Assembly (NCBI GenBank): GCA_019359215.1
Contig: JAHHHS010000038.1
Coordinates: 1 to 64,000 of the forward strand
Direction: 5' to 3'
Origin: Nostoc indistinguendum CM1-VF10
GTDB lineage: Bacteria; Cyanobacteriota; Cyanobacteriia; Cyanobacteriales; Nostocaceae
Length of the DNA stretch: 64,000 nt
In this document: positions 7,092-16,719 of the stretch, piece after piece
Position numbering within the stretch: the stretch's first letter is position 1
Layout of the letters: each line of letters opens with the position of its first letter
The notes under the pieces: model-generated
Told to the model about the DNA's origin: nothing
Database searches by the model: none
What the model saw: the letters and a program-made list of their open reading frames with translations, nothing else
Program-made: the position numbers and the translations under genes

Positions 7092-9722
7092 TTACAATTC
7101 CCAACCCAATGTAAATTTTATGGTGCGCGGTGCGCCAGGAAAAACGCGCAGATCGCCTTCAGCTGCCTCAAAATATTCATTATCAAACAAGTTCTGGAAA
7201 TTCAGAGCCGCTCTAAAGTTATTCCTGCGGTAAAACAAGGCTGCATCAGTGCGTACATAACTTGGTAAACTGAAGCTATTATTTAAATCTCCCTGTCTTT
7301 CTCCTACATAAAAAAGCCCTAAACCAAATCCTAAGCCTTGCAGATTACCTTGTTGAATATCGTACCTACTCCACAAACTAAAAGCGTGTTCTGGGACATT
7401 ATTGATGCGGTTCCCTTCAGGAATATTATTGTCTTCAGTTACTTGTGCATCGGTATAAGCATAGCCACCAATAATTCTCCATCCTGGTAAGATTTCACCT
7501 GTTATATCTAATTCAATACCCTGACTTCTTTGTTCTCCTGTCTGAATAGAAGTCCTTCCACTTGGATCGCTGAGATCTGTAGTGAGAACGTTTGACCGTG
7601 TAATTTGGTATAAAGCTAGAGTTGAAGAAAGATTATCTGTCCAATCTACTTTTACCCCCAGTTCATACTGAGTACCTCGTTCTGGTACAAACAGTCTATT
7701 GCTAGTTGAGTCCGTAACTTGTTGAAATGAACGGCTATAGTTAGCATAAAGAGACACTGCTTCGGTCGGTTGATATACAATACCAACACGAGGACTAAAT
7801 GCTTCATCTTGTTGAAAAGCAGTTGTTTCTCCCTGAGAATCTTCTAGTTCCTGCGTGACGATATCAAATCTTCCACCTAGAACTAATTTAAAGTTGTCTG
7901 AAAAGGAAATTTGGTCTTGTAAATAAATACCCAAACCTTGAGATATTGTGGGTGTATCAGGAATCTGCTCAATAATTGCACCAAGACTATCACGCCGATA
8001 AATAGGATTAAAAATATCTATGGGATCAAGGTCTCGCAAGGAATCTAGCCCTTCATCATAAGAAATATCTCTTGACAAATCTATCCCAAATAAGAGTTTG
8101 TGATCGAGACTGCCTGATTTGAAATTACCGACAACATTTGTATCTAAATTGTAGGCTTGTTGGGCAAATTTAGATACATATAATCCTCGTTCTAGAGTAC
8201 GATCATCATCTAAAAGTTCTGTGGGAAACAAAGAATTTTGATCCACACTGAGATATGAAAAATTAAAGTTATTGCGGAACTGCCAATTTTCACTAAAACG
8301 ATGCTCAAAATTGTAACCAATCCGCAGTGATTGACGATTATTTTTGTCAATTTCATCAAAAGGTTCGCCAATAAAACGACTGATTGGTAATTGGCCGTTG
8401 CGGTTAGGTAAGACTGTACCACGAGCAGGTAAACCCCGATCATTGGGTTGCTTTTGATTTGAATACTCAGCCTCTAAAGTCAATTCGGTGTTTTTACCCA
8501 TCAGCCAAGTCAAACTGGGAGCAATAAAGTAACGCTCTGTTTCAAAAAAATCAACAAATGTGTCTGTTATGTATGCTGATGCGTTCAAGCGATACAGCAA
8601 AGTTCTGTCATCATTTAACGGCCCTGTAAAATCTATAGACCCACCGTAGCTATCAAAACTGCCGATAGTTCCCTCAATAAAGTAATAAGGAGTACTCTGA
8701 GGTTTTTTCGTGACAATATTAATCGTACCTCCAGCACCACCTTGACCAAATAGAACTGAAGCTGGCCCTCGCAAAACTTCTATCTGCTCGATATTCTCAA
8801 TATTTACGTTACTTGTGATGTTAGTATCGTCTCTCAAACCGTTGCGGATAATGTTGCGGTTGCTAAAACCACGAATGGTAAATCCTTCAAAAGCAGAACG
8901 TTCTGAGTTATCTGATATAACACCTGGTGCATTTCGTAAAGCTTCATTCAAGCGCCTCACTTGCTGATCTTGCAGTACTTGTCGAGGAATCACCTGAATT
9001 GCTTGGGGTACATCACGCAGGAGAGTGTCTGTTTTAGTTGCGGTGCTGGCTGTAGGTACACGATACCCGTCTTGTTCACCTGTCACTACCAATTCAATAG
9101 GTTCATCACTCTCCGCAGTTGGTTGCTCTGGTGGTGTTTCATTAGTCGGTTGTTCTGGTGGCTGCGATCGCTCTGTTTCACTCGTCGGTTGTTCTGGTGG
9201 CTGCGATCGCTGTGTCGCTGAAGCAACAGGTGCAAGTTCAAAAACTAAACCTTCATCACTATCAAATAACTCTGCTGTTGGTAAACCCGCCTCACCCGTG
9301 ACTCTTACTCGAACAGTATTAGCATCAGCTTGAGTGACACTCACAGACACAACCCCAATTGCCGGGTTAGCAATGCTAAAATCTTTACTTTCGGGCAGTT
9401 CTAGCACTGCATTGGGTATATCCGCTATAAAACTGTTGCCTTGATTACTATTGACTGGTTTGAGTGCTTCTGCGTTAGGACTTTCTAAAATAACTTCAAT
9501 GCCTTTATCTGTAGAATTTACCCTAACAGCCGTAACTTTAGTTATTGAGCTATCATTGCGTTGTCCGAGCAATTGTGTCGAATTGGTAGAGTAAGATTTT
9601 TGGCTATCAATAATAGATAGTTCTGTTGTATGCGTCCTTGCATGGGCTGGTTGTACCAGGCTGCTAATTACCGCTAATGCCAACCCTACCGAACGTATAT
9701 CACTCATCAATCCAGACTTCAT
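7092..9722 (-). CDS. TonB-dependent siderophore receptor with N-terminal AMIN domain
   Basis: An outer-membrane beta-barrel for uptake of ferri-siderophore, energised by TonB. I start it at ATG 9722 because AGGAG lies 8 bases upstream (9731-9735) and a signal peptide follows (SVGLALAVISSLVQPAHA). The frame runs back to 9809, but that adds a segment unlike a signal. Order: signal peptide, AMIN domain, a Pro/Gln/Glu linker, a TonB-box-like segment (IELVVTGEQ), plug domain (DVPQAIQVIPRQVLQDQQ, IEVLRGPASVLFGQGGAGG), then the barrel ending in FTLGWEL. About 876 residues. AMIN plus plug plus barrel is typical of cyanobacterial siderophore receptors. It diverges from the NRPS/PKS operon, with a shared control region in between. 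Confidence 0.93.
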   Translation of the reverse strand: MKSGLMSDIRSVGLALAVISSLVQPAHARTHTTELSIIDSQKSYSTNSTQLLGQRNDSSITKVTAVRVNSTDKGIEVILESPNAEALKPVNSNQGNSFIADIPNAVLELPESKDFSIANPAIGVVSVSVTQADANTVRVRVTGEAGLPTAELFDSDEGLVFELAPVASATQRSQPPEQPTSETERSQPPEQPTNETPPEQPTAESDEPIELVVTGEQDGYRVPTASTATKTDTLLRDVPQAIQVIPRQVLQDQQVRRLNEALRNAPGVISDNSERSAFEGFTIRGFSNRNIIRNGLRDDTNITSNVNIENIEQIEVLRGPASVLFGQGGAGGTINIVTKKPQSTPYYFIEGTIGSFDSYGGSIDFTGPLNDDRTLLYRLNASAYITDTFVDFFETERYFIAPSLTWLMGKNTELTLEAEYSNQKQPNDRGLPARGTVLPNRNGQLPISRFIGEPFDEIDKNNRQSLRIGYNFEHRFSENWQFRNNFNFSYLSVDQNSLFPTELLDDDRTLERGLYVSKFAQQAYNLDTNVVGNFKSGSLDHKLLFGIDLSRDISYDEGLDSLRDLDPIDIFNPIYRRDSLGAIIEQIPDTPTISQGLGIYLQDQISFSDNFKLVLGGRFDIVTQELEDSQGETTAFQQDEAFSPRVGIVYQPTEAVSLYANYSRSFQQVTDSTSNRLFVPERGTQYELGVKVDWTDNLSSTLALYQITRSNVLTTDLSDPSGRTSIQTGEQRSQGIELDITGEILPGWRIIGGYAYTDAQVTEDNNIPEGNRINNVPEHAFSLWSRYDIQQGNLQGLGFGLGLFYVGERQGDLNNSFSLPSYVRTDAALFYRRNNFRAALNFQNLFDNEYFEAAEGDLRVFPGAPRTIKFTLGWEL
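9145..9211 (-). repeat. 39-bp in-frame duplication in the receptor linker
   Basis: A 28-base segment at 9145-9172 recurs exactly at 9184-9211, offset by 39 bases or 13 codons. It encodes the RSQPPEQPT unit twice in the linker between the AMIN and plug domains. Each copy contains a GCGATCGC (HIP1) octamer. Confidence 0.85.
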
Positions 9723-9884
9723 TCGTATTGCTCCTGAAACTAAACCTTTAAATAACAGGCTTTTAACTAACGGCTCTAATGGCATCTTGATACTCATCCT
9801 CACACCCAATGAAAAACGTCACGTCGAAATGAATAACGCCATATTTTATCGATAGTACTTGACAGCATATCTATAAATTTTCTG

Positions 9885-9917
9885 AAGTTTAGCTGCAAAA
9901 TATTTGCAGCTAAACTT
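9885..9917. promoter_or_regulatory. Perfect 15-bp inverted repeat
   Basis: AAGTTTAGCTGCAAA (9885-9899), a 3-base spacer ATA, then TTTGCAGCTAAACTT (9903-9917). It is about 160 bases upstream of the receptor start and about 465 bases upstream of the first NRPS start. No T-run follows on either strand. It could be an operator, a leader hairpin, or the relic of a small repeat element. Confidence 0.6.
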
Positions 9918-9928
9918 GGAACTATTAG

Positions 9929-9940
9929 GAAATATTATCA
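9929..9940. promoter_or_regulatory. Candidate Fur half-site, shared with the FecCD promoter region
   Basis: GAAATATTATCA occurs here and again at 61923-61934, upstream of the FecCD permeases. ATTATCA is one arm of the Fur consensus; the second arm is poor in both places. This is suggestive only. Confidence 0.25.
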
Positions 9941-10381
9941 TAAAGAGTGGACGTGGGCAAGTATTTATTTAAACTTACCCTCATCAGATAGCTCATTAGC
10001 ATTGTCTGGTAAAAAGCTTACTGTTTAAGGATCTAGCAGCAATTTATTATTCTTTTTGAGTAACGTGATTACGAAAATTAATATTTTATCATCTATCCAC
10101 AGATATATTTTGAGCCAATATCCATATTTATATTGTTACAAGATGATGATAAGCCTTATTGATGTAACCTAATAGTTGCTTGCTATTTTGGCTAAGTTGA
10201 TTTATGCTGCAAATAATTGATAATTACTGGCAATAGTTTGATATTATTGTTAAAAGCTAAAGATTAACGTAATACCAATATACCAATGGGGCAGTATAAA
10301 GGCGTTTAATCCCTTTATACAAGCTACTACTGCTAGTTAACTATAAGAATTCGCTCTGTGCGTCAGGGCTTTGAAAGTACA

Positions 10382-13300
10382 ATGACTCAATATGTCAATG
10401 ATTTAGAAGAAATAATCTGTAAGTGTTCGACAGTGGTAGAACTACTGCGTTACAGGTCTATAGAACAAGCAAACACTGAGGCTTTTACCTTTGTGTACGA
10501 TGGCGAAGCGCAAGCAGCAACTTTAACTTATCAAGAGTTAGATCGGCACAGTAGAGCGATCGCATCTCAACTGCAAACATTAGGTTTAAGCGGTGAGCGT
10601 GCCTTATTGCTTTATCCACCGGGGATCGATTACTTACCAGCCTTCTTTGGGTGTCTGTATGCTGGGCTGGTAGCAGTTCCAGCATATCCGCCACGCAACC
10701 AACGCAACACCCCCAGAATCTTGGCAATTTTGCAAGATTCACAAACAGCAGTAATCCTGACAACAACGGCAATTTTGGCTCAGTTGAAGTCTTTGCTTGC
10801 CGATAAATTTGATATAAATAATAATCTCCTCTGGCTAACTACTGACAACCTCACACCAGGTATAGAAGAAGATTGGCAAGAGCCTTTTATCAATACAGAT
10901 ACTCTGGCGTTTTTGCAATACACTTCTGGTTCTACTGGCACACCCAAAGGTGTCATGGTCACTCATGGCAATTTGCTACATAATGCTGAGGTGACGCGTC
11001 AGTATATGGAACATACCTCTAGTAGTAAGTTTGTCACTTGGCTGCCTGTCTATCATGATATGGGACTGATTGGCGGTGTACTACAACCTTTATATGGTGG
11101 TTTTCCTTGTATTATGATGCCGCCAGCAGCTTTTCTCCAACGTCCTTACCGTTGGTTACAGGCGATTTCTCGTTATAGAGGAACTACCAGTGGCGCTCCC
11201 AATTTCGCTTATGAACTTTGTATTGAAAAAGTTACGCCTGAACAACGCTCAACTCTAGATTTAAGCAGTTGGGATGTGGCTTTTAATGGCGCTGAACCAA
11301 TTCGCCAAGAAACCTTAGAGCGTTTTGCAACTACCTTTGCTGAATGCGGTTTTCGTCGAGAAGCTTTTTATCCTTGTTACGGCATGGCAGAGACCACTTT
11401 GATGGTATCTGGTAGCGTCAAAGCTGCGTTAGTAAGAACCAAGCATATATACAAAAACGCTTTAGAACGCAATCATGTAATTGAAACTGTTACTAACAAT
11501 GATAATAATTCAATAGTATTAGTCGGCTGTGGTCGCAGTGTGCCACAACAGCAGATTGTAATTGTCAACCCAGAAACTTCAACTCGTTGTCAAGATAGAG
11601 AAGTAGGAGAAATATGGGTATCTGGCCCCAGTGTTGGCAAAGGTTATTGGAATCGTCAAGCAGAAACAGAACAGACTTTTCATGCCTTTTTGCAAGACAC
11701 AGGAGAAGGGCCTTTTCTCCGTACAGGTGATTTAGGCTTTTTGGATAATGGGGAAGTCTTTATTACTGGTAGAGCCAAGGATTTAATTATTATTCGTGGT
11801 CGTAACCTTTACCCACAAGATATCGAACTCACCGCAGAACGTTCTCATCCATCATTACGTGCTGGTGGTAATGCAGCTTTCTGTGTAGAAGTTGATGATC
11901 AAGAACAATTGGTAGTGGTGCAAGAATTAGAATTTCGCGCCAAACCAAATTTAGAAGAGGTGACAGCTGCAATTCGTCAAGGAGTAGCAGAAGAACATGA
12001 AGTGCAAATTTATGGGGTGGTTCTGATTAAACCAGGTACTATTCCCAAGACTTCTAGCGGTAAAATTCAACGGCGTGCTACGAAAGCAGAGTTTTTGGCT
12101 GGTGAATTACAGATAATAAATAGCAATATTACTAAAAAAATTAATTTTGTAAAAACCGAGAATAATCTCCAGCTAAATCGCACAACTCTTTTGTCGCTTA
12201 CCCCGAACAAGTCTCAACTATTATTAGAGTCGTATCTACTTGAACAAGTAGCGCGAGTGTTGAAAATAACACCCATGCAAATAGATAGTAAGCAAGCTTT
12301 AAGTAGCTTAGGATTCGACTCTTTAAGAGTTTTCGAGCTAAAAAACCTAATTGAAAGCCATTTAGAAGTCGCTGTGTCCGTAGCAGACTTTTTTGAAGGT
12401 TTGAGTATTCAAGGATTGGCAACAAAGATACTGACTGAAATTACAGAGGGTTATGTGCCATTAATGACTTTGACTAAAGTTGAGAAAAGCACTGACTATC
12501 ATCCTTTATCTTTTTCGCAGCAGGGACTGTGGTTTATTCATCAGTTAGCACCTGACGCTCCTGCTTACAACATTCCTATTGTTATTAATTTAAGGGGAAA
12601 GATAAACATAGCTGCACTAAGACAAAGCCTCAGCGAAATTATCCAACGTCATGAGGTCTTGCGAACTAAGTTTGTATTAGTTGATGGGCAACCCGTTGGG
12701 GTAATTAATCCGACTGTTAGCTTTAGCTTACCGATAGAAGATTTGCGGCACTTGTCAGAAGATAATGCGGTAGTTGCAGCACAAAGTCTAACGATAGAGT
12801 TAGCTCAATATCACTTTGACTTGTCTTGTCAACCGCTATTGTGTGGCTTGCTACTATGCTTGACAGATAATGAATACAGGTTGCTGATTACCTTCCATCA
12901 TATAGTTTCAGATGGCTGGTCTGTTGGGGTGTTCATTCGAGAATTAGCAGCGCTATATGATGCATTTGCTAATGGGAAACTCTCTCCACTCCCTGAACTG
13001 CCTGTTCAATATGTAGATTTTACCTATTGGCAACGAAATAATTTACATTCTGAGCGCATTCAAACCCTACTTACATACTGGAAACAGCGATTAGGTGGTA
13101 AGCTGCCTATATTAGATTTACCTTGCGATCATCCGCGATCGCCTGTACAAACCTTCAACGGTGCTAAAGTCCAACTATCCTTAACCAAAAATCTTACAGA
13201 CTCATTAAAGCAACTGAGCCATCAAGAAGGCACAACTCTATTTATGACCCTGTTGGCGGCGTTCAAAACGTTGTTGTACCGTTACACAGGACAAACAGAC

Positions 13301-15733
13301 ATCTTAGTAGGTTCGCCAGTTGCTAATCGTAACTCTGTTGAAGTTGAATCATTAATAGGATTATTTGTCAATGTTTTAGTGTTGCGTACTGATTTATCTG
13401 AGCAACCTACTTTTAGAGAATTACTCGCACGAGTCAAATCCACAGCTTTAGAAGCATATATTCATCAAGACTTACCTTTTGATAAGTTAGTAGAAGAACT
13501 ACAGCCTGAACGCGATCTCAGTCATAACCCCCTATTTCAGGTGATGTTTGTTCTTCAGAATGTGGCGATCACTACACCAAAGTTATCAGATGTTTCTCTA
13601 ACTTTCGCGGAGGGTGATAACGGCTCGGCTAAGTTCGACTTAACTCTGTTCATGGAAGACAGAGAACAGGGATTAATTGCAACTTTAGAGTACAACACGG
13701 ATCTGTTTAATGCCGATACTATCCATCGGATGCTAGGACATTTCCAGACGCTACTAGAAAGTGTAGTTAGCAAATTCGATACTAAAATTGCAGAATTGCC
13801 GTTGTTAACAGAAGTTGAAAGGCATCAGTTACTTATTGAATGGAATGATACTAAGAGAGACTACCCGCAAAACCAATGTATACACCAACTATTTGAACAG
13901 CAAGTAGAACATACACCAGATGCGATCGCTCTCATCTTTGGAAATCAAAAACTTACCTATCGAGAGTTAAACGAACGTGCTAACAAAGTTGCTCACTATC
14001 TCAAAACTCTGGGTGTAAAACCAGACGTATTGGTTGGTATCTGCATGGAACGTTGTCTAGAAATGGTAATTGGGATATTAGCAATTATTAAAGCAGGTGG
14101 TGCTTATGTACCTTTAGATCCCACTTATCCCAAAGAGCGTTTAGCATTCATGTTGGCAGATGCTCAAGTGTCGGTGCTGTTAGTGCAACCACATCTAGTC
14201 CCAGAACTACCGCTACATCAAGCACAAGTAGTATGTCTAGACTCCGACGCTCAAGAGTTTGCTGCTTATAGCTCTGAAAACCCAACTAGTGAAGTTATAA
14301 CAGAAAACCTAGCTTATGTAATTTATACCTCCGGTTCCACAGGAAAGCCCAAGGGTGCAATGAACACTCACAAAGGTTTATGCAACCGCTTACTGTGGAT
14401 GCAAGATACATATCAACTCACAGCAACCGACAAAGTTTTACAGAAAACACCATTCAGCTTTGATGTCTCTGTTTGGGAATTTTTCTGGACTTTATTGACA
14501 GGTGCGAGTTTAGTTCTAGCCAAACCAGGTGGACATCAAGATAGCCATTATTTAGTTCAACTAATTGCCCAAGAAAAAATTACGACACTTCACTTTGTTC
14601 CTTCAATGTTGCAAGTGTTTCTAGAAGAAATAGAATTAGATAAATGTGGTAGTATTAAACGGGTAATTTGTAGCGGTGAAGCGCTATCTTTTGACCTACA
14701 AAAACGTTTCTTTGAAAGATTAAACGCCAACTTACACAACCTTTATGGCCCAACAGAAGCGGCAATAGATGTAACTCATTGGGCTTGTCAACCTAATAGT
14801 AATGAGAAAATAGTTCCCATTGGCCGTCCGATCGCCAATACACAGATATATATATTAGATAAATATTTACAACCTGTTCCCATTAGTGTAAGTGGTGAGT
14901 TACATATTGGTGGCGTAGGATTGGCGCGTGGTTATTGGAATAAACTTGAATTGACTCAAGAAAAGTTTATTTCTAGTCCATTTGAATCAGGACAGTTTTT
15001 ATACAAAACAGGTGATTTAGCGCGTTATCGTTCTGATGGAAATGTTGAATATTTAGGTAGAATTGACCACCAAGTTAAAATTCGAGGTTTCCGCATTGAA
15101 TTAGGAGAAATTGAAGCAGTACTAGCGCAACATCCAAAAGTAAAAGAAACGGTAGTAGTAGCTAGAGAAGATATCCCAAAAAATCAGCGCTTGGTAGCTT
15201 ATGTAGTTCCCCATTCAGAAATGATATTTGCTTTGCATGAATTACGCGATTATCTCAAAGACAAACTACCTGATTATATGGTTCCTTCTGCTTTTGTGGA
15301 GTTAGAGGCATTACCACTGTCACCTAATGGTAAGATAGACCGCCATGCCTTACCTGTACCAGACATTCAACACCCTGATTTAAAAGAGGCTTATGAAGCA
15401 CCAAATTCTGAAGTAGAAAGAGCGATCGCTAAAATTTGGCTTGAGATATTACACTTAGAAAAAGTGGGTGTTAATGATAATTTTTTTGACTTGGGTGGTA
15501 ATTCGTTATTAATGGTTCAGGTTAATCATAAATTACGAGAAGTTCTACACAGTGACATTTCAGTTGTAGAAATGTTCCAGAACCCAACTATCAAATCTTT
15601 GGCTAAATATATAAATCTAACTTCAAAAGAAACATCAGCTTTTGAATCATTAAACAACCGCATTCAAAAGCAAAGAGAAGCTGTAAATAGACAGAGAAGC
15701 TTGATGAAACGCGGCAGAAATCTAAACAACTAA
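10382..15733 (+). CDS. NRPS with fatty-acyl-AMP ligase starter: FAAL-ACP-C-A(Ser)-T
   Basis: First protein of the assembly line, about 1783 residues from ATG 10382 (the frame also opens at GTG 10358). Residues 1-580 are a fatty-acyl-AMP ligase (QYTSGSTGTPKGVMVTH; TGRAKDLIIIRGRNLYPQDI), which activates a fatty acid and passes it to the ACP at about 612-682 (GFDSL, Ser647). A condensation domain follows (HHIVSDG, His839), then an adenylation domain (YTSGSTGKPKGAMNTH, YGPTEAA, NGKID). The carrier domain holds Ser1708 in GGNSL. Hand-extracted specificity residues D-V-W-H-I-S-L-I-D-K match the standard serine code. The product of this step is therefore predicted to be N-acyl-Ser. Chain length of the fatty acid cannot be read from sequence. 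Confidence 0.93.
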   Translation: MTQYVNDLEEIICKCSTVVELLRYRSIEQANTEAFTFVYDGEAQAATLTYQELDRHSRAIASQLQTLGLSGERALLLYPPGIDYLPAFFGCLYAGLVAVPAYPPRNQRNTPRILAILQDSQTAVILTTTAILAQLKSLLADKFDINNNLLWLTTDNLTPGIEEDWQEPFINTDTLAFLQYTSGSTGTPKGVMVTHGNLLHNAEVTRQYMEHTSSSKFVTWLPVYHDMGLIGGVLQPLYGGFPCIMMPPAAFLQRPYRWLQAISRYRGTTSGAPNFAYELCIEKVTPEQRSTLDLSSWDVAFNGAEPIRQETLERFATTFAECGFRREAFYPCYGMAETTLMVSGSVKAALVRTKHIYKNALERNHVIETVTNNDNNSIVLVGCGRSVPQQQIVIVNPETSTRCQDREVGEIWVSGPSVGKGYWNRQAETEQTFHAFLQDTGEGPFLRTGDLGFLDNGEVFITGRAKDLIIIRGRNLYPQDIELTAERSHPSLRAGGNAAFCVEVDDQEQLVVVQELEFRAKPNLEEVTAAIRQGVAEEHEVQIYGVVLIKPGTIPKTSSGKIQRRATKAEFLAGELQIINSNITKKINFVKTENNLQLNRTTLLSLTPNKSQLLLESYLLEQVARVLKITPMQIDSKQALSSLGFDSLRVFELKNLIESHLEVAVSVADFFEGLSIQGLATKILTEITEGYVPLMTLTKVEKSTDYHPLSFSQQGLWFIHQLAPDAPAYNIPIVINLRGKINIAALRQSLSEIIQRHEVLRTKFVLVDGQPVGVINPTVSFSLPIEDLRHLSEDNAVVAAQSLTIELAQYHFDLSCQPLLCGLLLCLTDNEYRLLITFHHIVSDGWSVGVFIRELAALYDAFANGKLSPLPELPVQYVDFTYWQRNNLHSERIQTLLTYWKQRLGGKLPILDLPCDHPRSPVQTFNGAKVQLSLTKNLTDSLKQLSHQEGTTLFMTLLAAFKTLLYRYTGQTDILVGSPVANRNSVEVESLIGLFVNVLVLRTDLSEQPTFRELLARVKSTALEAYIHQDLPFDKLVEELQPERDLSHNPLFQVMFVLQNVAITTPKLSDVSLTFAEGDNGSAKFDLTLFMEDREQGLIATLEYNTDLFNADTIHRMLGHFQTLLESVVSKFDTKIAELPLLTEVERHQLLIEWNDTKRDYPQNQCIHQLFEQQVEHTPDAIALIFGNQKLTYRELNERANKVAHYLKTLGVKPDVLVGICMERCLEMVIGILAIIKAGGAYVPLDPTYPKERLAFMLADAQVSVLLVQPHLVPELPLHQAQVVCLDSDAQEFAAYSSENPTSEVITENLAYVIYTSGSTGKPKGAMNTHKGLCNRLLWMQDTYQLTATDKVLQKTPFSFDVSVWEFFWTLLTGASLVLAKPGGHQDSHYLVQLIAQEKITTLHFVPSMLQVFLEEIELDKCGSIKRVICSGEALSFDLQKRFFERLNANLHNLYGPTEAAIDVTHWACQPNSNEKIVPIGRPIANTQIYILDKYLQPVPISVSGELHIGGVGLARGYWNKLELTQEKFISSPFESGQFLYKTGDLARYRSDGNVEYLGRIDHQVKIRGFRIELGEIEAVLAQHPKVKETVVVAREDIPKNQRLVAYVVPHSEMIFALHELRDYLKDKLPDYMVPSAFVELEALPLSPNGKIDRHALPVPDIQHPDLKEAYEAPNSEVERAIAKIWLEILHLEKVGVNDNFFDLGGNSLLMVQVNHKLREVLHSDISVVEMFQNPTIKSLAKYINLTSKETSAFESLNNRIQKQREAVNRQRSLMKRGRNLNN

Positions 15734-15788
15734 CTATTGAACTGATGCCAGAAATACCAATTAGTTAAATTAGGGGATACAGACTATA

Positions 15789-16655
15789 ATGCTTGAAACT
15801 GATATATTATCAATCAGCAGTGCAAAAATCATTCATAACAATACTTCGCAATCAATTTTGCAACTGCCTGTGCAAGAAACTTTAGACTACTTTAAATCAT
15901 CTGGTGTTTTATTATTTCGAGGGTTTAGTGTTAACTATGAACAGATGAAGGCATTTGCCGAAAAATTCAGTTCAAGATTTATCTTAGATAAAGATAGACC
16001 AATCGTTGATCCACGCAATAAATATGTCACTTTAGTAGATCCAGGGATGCACTATGTTAGCCCCCATTGCGAGAATGCAAATTCTCCATTTCGTCCTGAT
16101 GTGATCTGGTTTTGCTGTGGTGTACCAGCTTTTCAAGGCGGTGAAACTTTATATTGGGATGGTGTACAAGTTTGGCAAGAATTAGATGAAGAATTGCGAC
16201 AATTATTTATTGCTAAAAAAATCAAATTTTTCCAAAAATTTCCGGCTGCTGACTGGAAGCGCTTTTTGGGAGTTGGTGCTACTCTAGTTGATGTCAAGCG
16301 CACTCTCAATGGTATTCCTGGATTAACTTACAAAATTAATGAAGACCAGTCTATTTCTATAGAATATGTTTGCTCGGCTGTAGTCAAAACAAAATATGGT
16401 CATCAAGACGCATTTGCTAATAGTCTAATTGCTGAATACAAAAATCCTAGAGGAGTCGTCACTTTTGATGATGCTTCACCTATCCCATCAACAGTTATTA
16501 ACCAAATTCAACAAGTGATGAATAACTTAACTGAGGTGATACCCTGGCAAGCTGGCGATTTAGTAATGATAGATAACTCTAGATTTCTGCACGGTCGCCG
16601 ATCATTTACTGATAGAAAACGTATAATTTACTCTCTCCTCAGTTACATGAAATAA
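15789..16655 (+). CDS. TauD/TfdA-type Fe(II)/2-oxoglutarate oxygenase, stand-alone
   Basis: 288 residues. The iron-binding facial triad is visible: His93-x-Glu95 in SPHCENANS and distal His268 in FLHGRRSF. It uses 2-oxoglutarate and oxygen to hydroxylate an unactivated carbon. It is clearly different from the two other oxygenases in the cluster: shorter, no N-E-S-S/N-E-N-S motif after the first His, and no interface-like domain next door. It lies between the Ser-loading NRPS and the first PKS, so the acyl chain, the serine or the ketide unit are possible substrates; none can be chosen from sequence. It is followed by a 64-base gap with no visible terminator, so it is probably in the operon. 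Confidence 0.8.
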   Translation: MLETDILSISSAKIIHNNTSQSILQLPVQETLDYFKSSGVLLFRGFSVNYEQMKAFAEKFSSRFILDKDRPIVDPRNKYVTLVDPGMHYVSPHCENANSPFRPDVIWFCCGVPAFQGGETLYWDGVQVWQELDEELRQLFIAKKIKFFQKFPAADWKRFLGVGATLVDVKRTLNGIPGLTYKINEDQSISIEYVCSAVVKTKYGHQDAFANSLIAEYKNPRGVVTFDDASPIPSTVINQIQQVMNNLTEVIPWQAGDLVMIDNSRFLHGRRSFTDRKRIIYSLLSYMK

Positions 16656-16719
16656 TCTAAAAGTCTCTCTAAGGTTCTGCGTTAAAAAATTTATTTTAAA
16701 CCAACCTAAGTAGGAAAAG

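Larger units (their letters stand above)
9810..10357. promoter_or_regulatory. Divergent control region between receptor and NRPS operon
   Basis: About 550-660 bases of AT-rich DNA with no convincing gene. It must carry the promoters for both the receptor (-) and the biosynthetic operon (+). It holds a perfect 15-bp inverted repeat (9885-9917) and just after it GAAATATTATCA (9929-9940), which contains the Fur half-site sequence ATTATCA. A further ATTTTATCA stretch lies near 10084-10092. Regulation by Fur (FurA) is expected for such genes, but no full 19-bp Fur box is visible by eye. Confidence 0.45.

Noticed and set aside
9025..9333. Open frames on the + strand inside the receptor gene
   Set aside because: Antisense shadows of the repetitive linker and AMIN-domain coding region.
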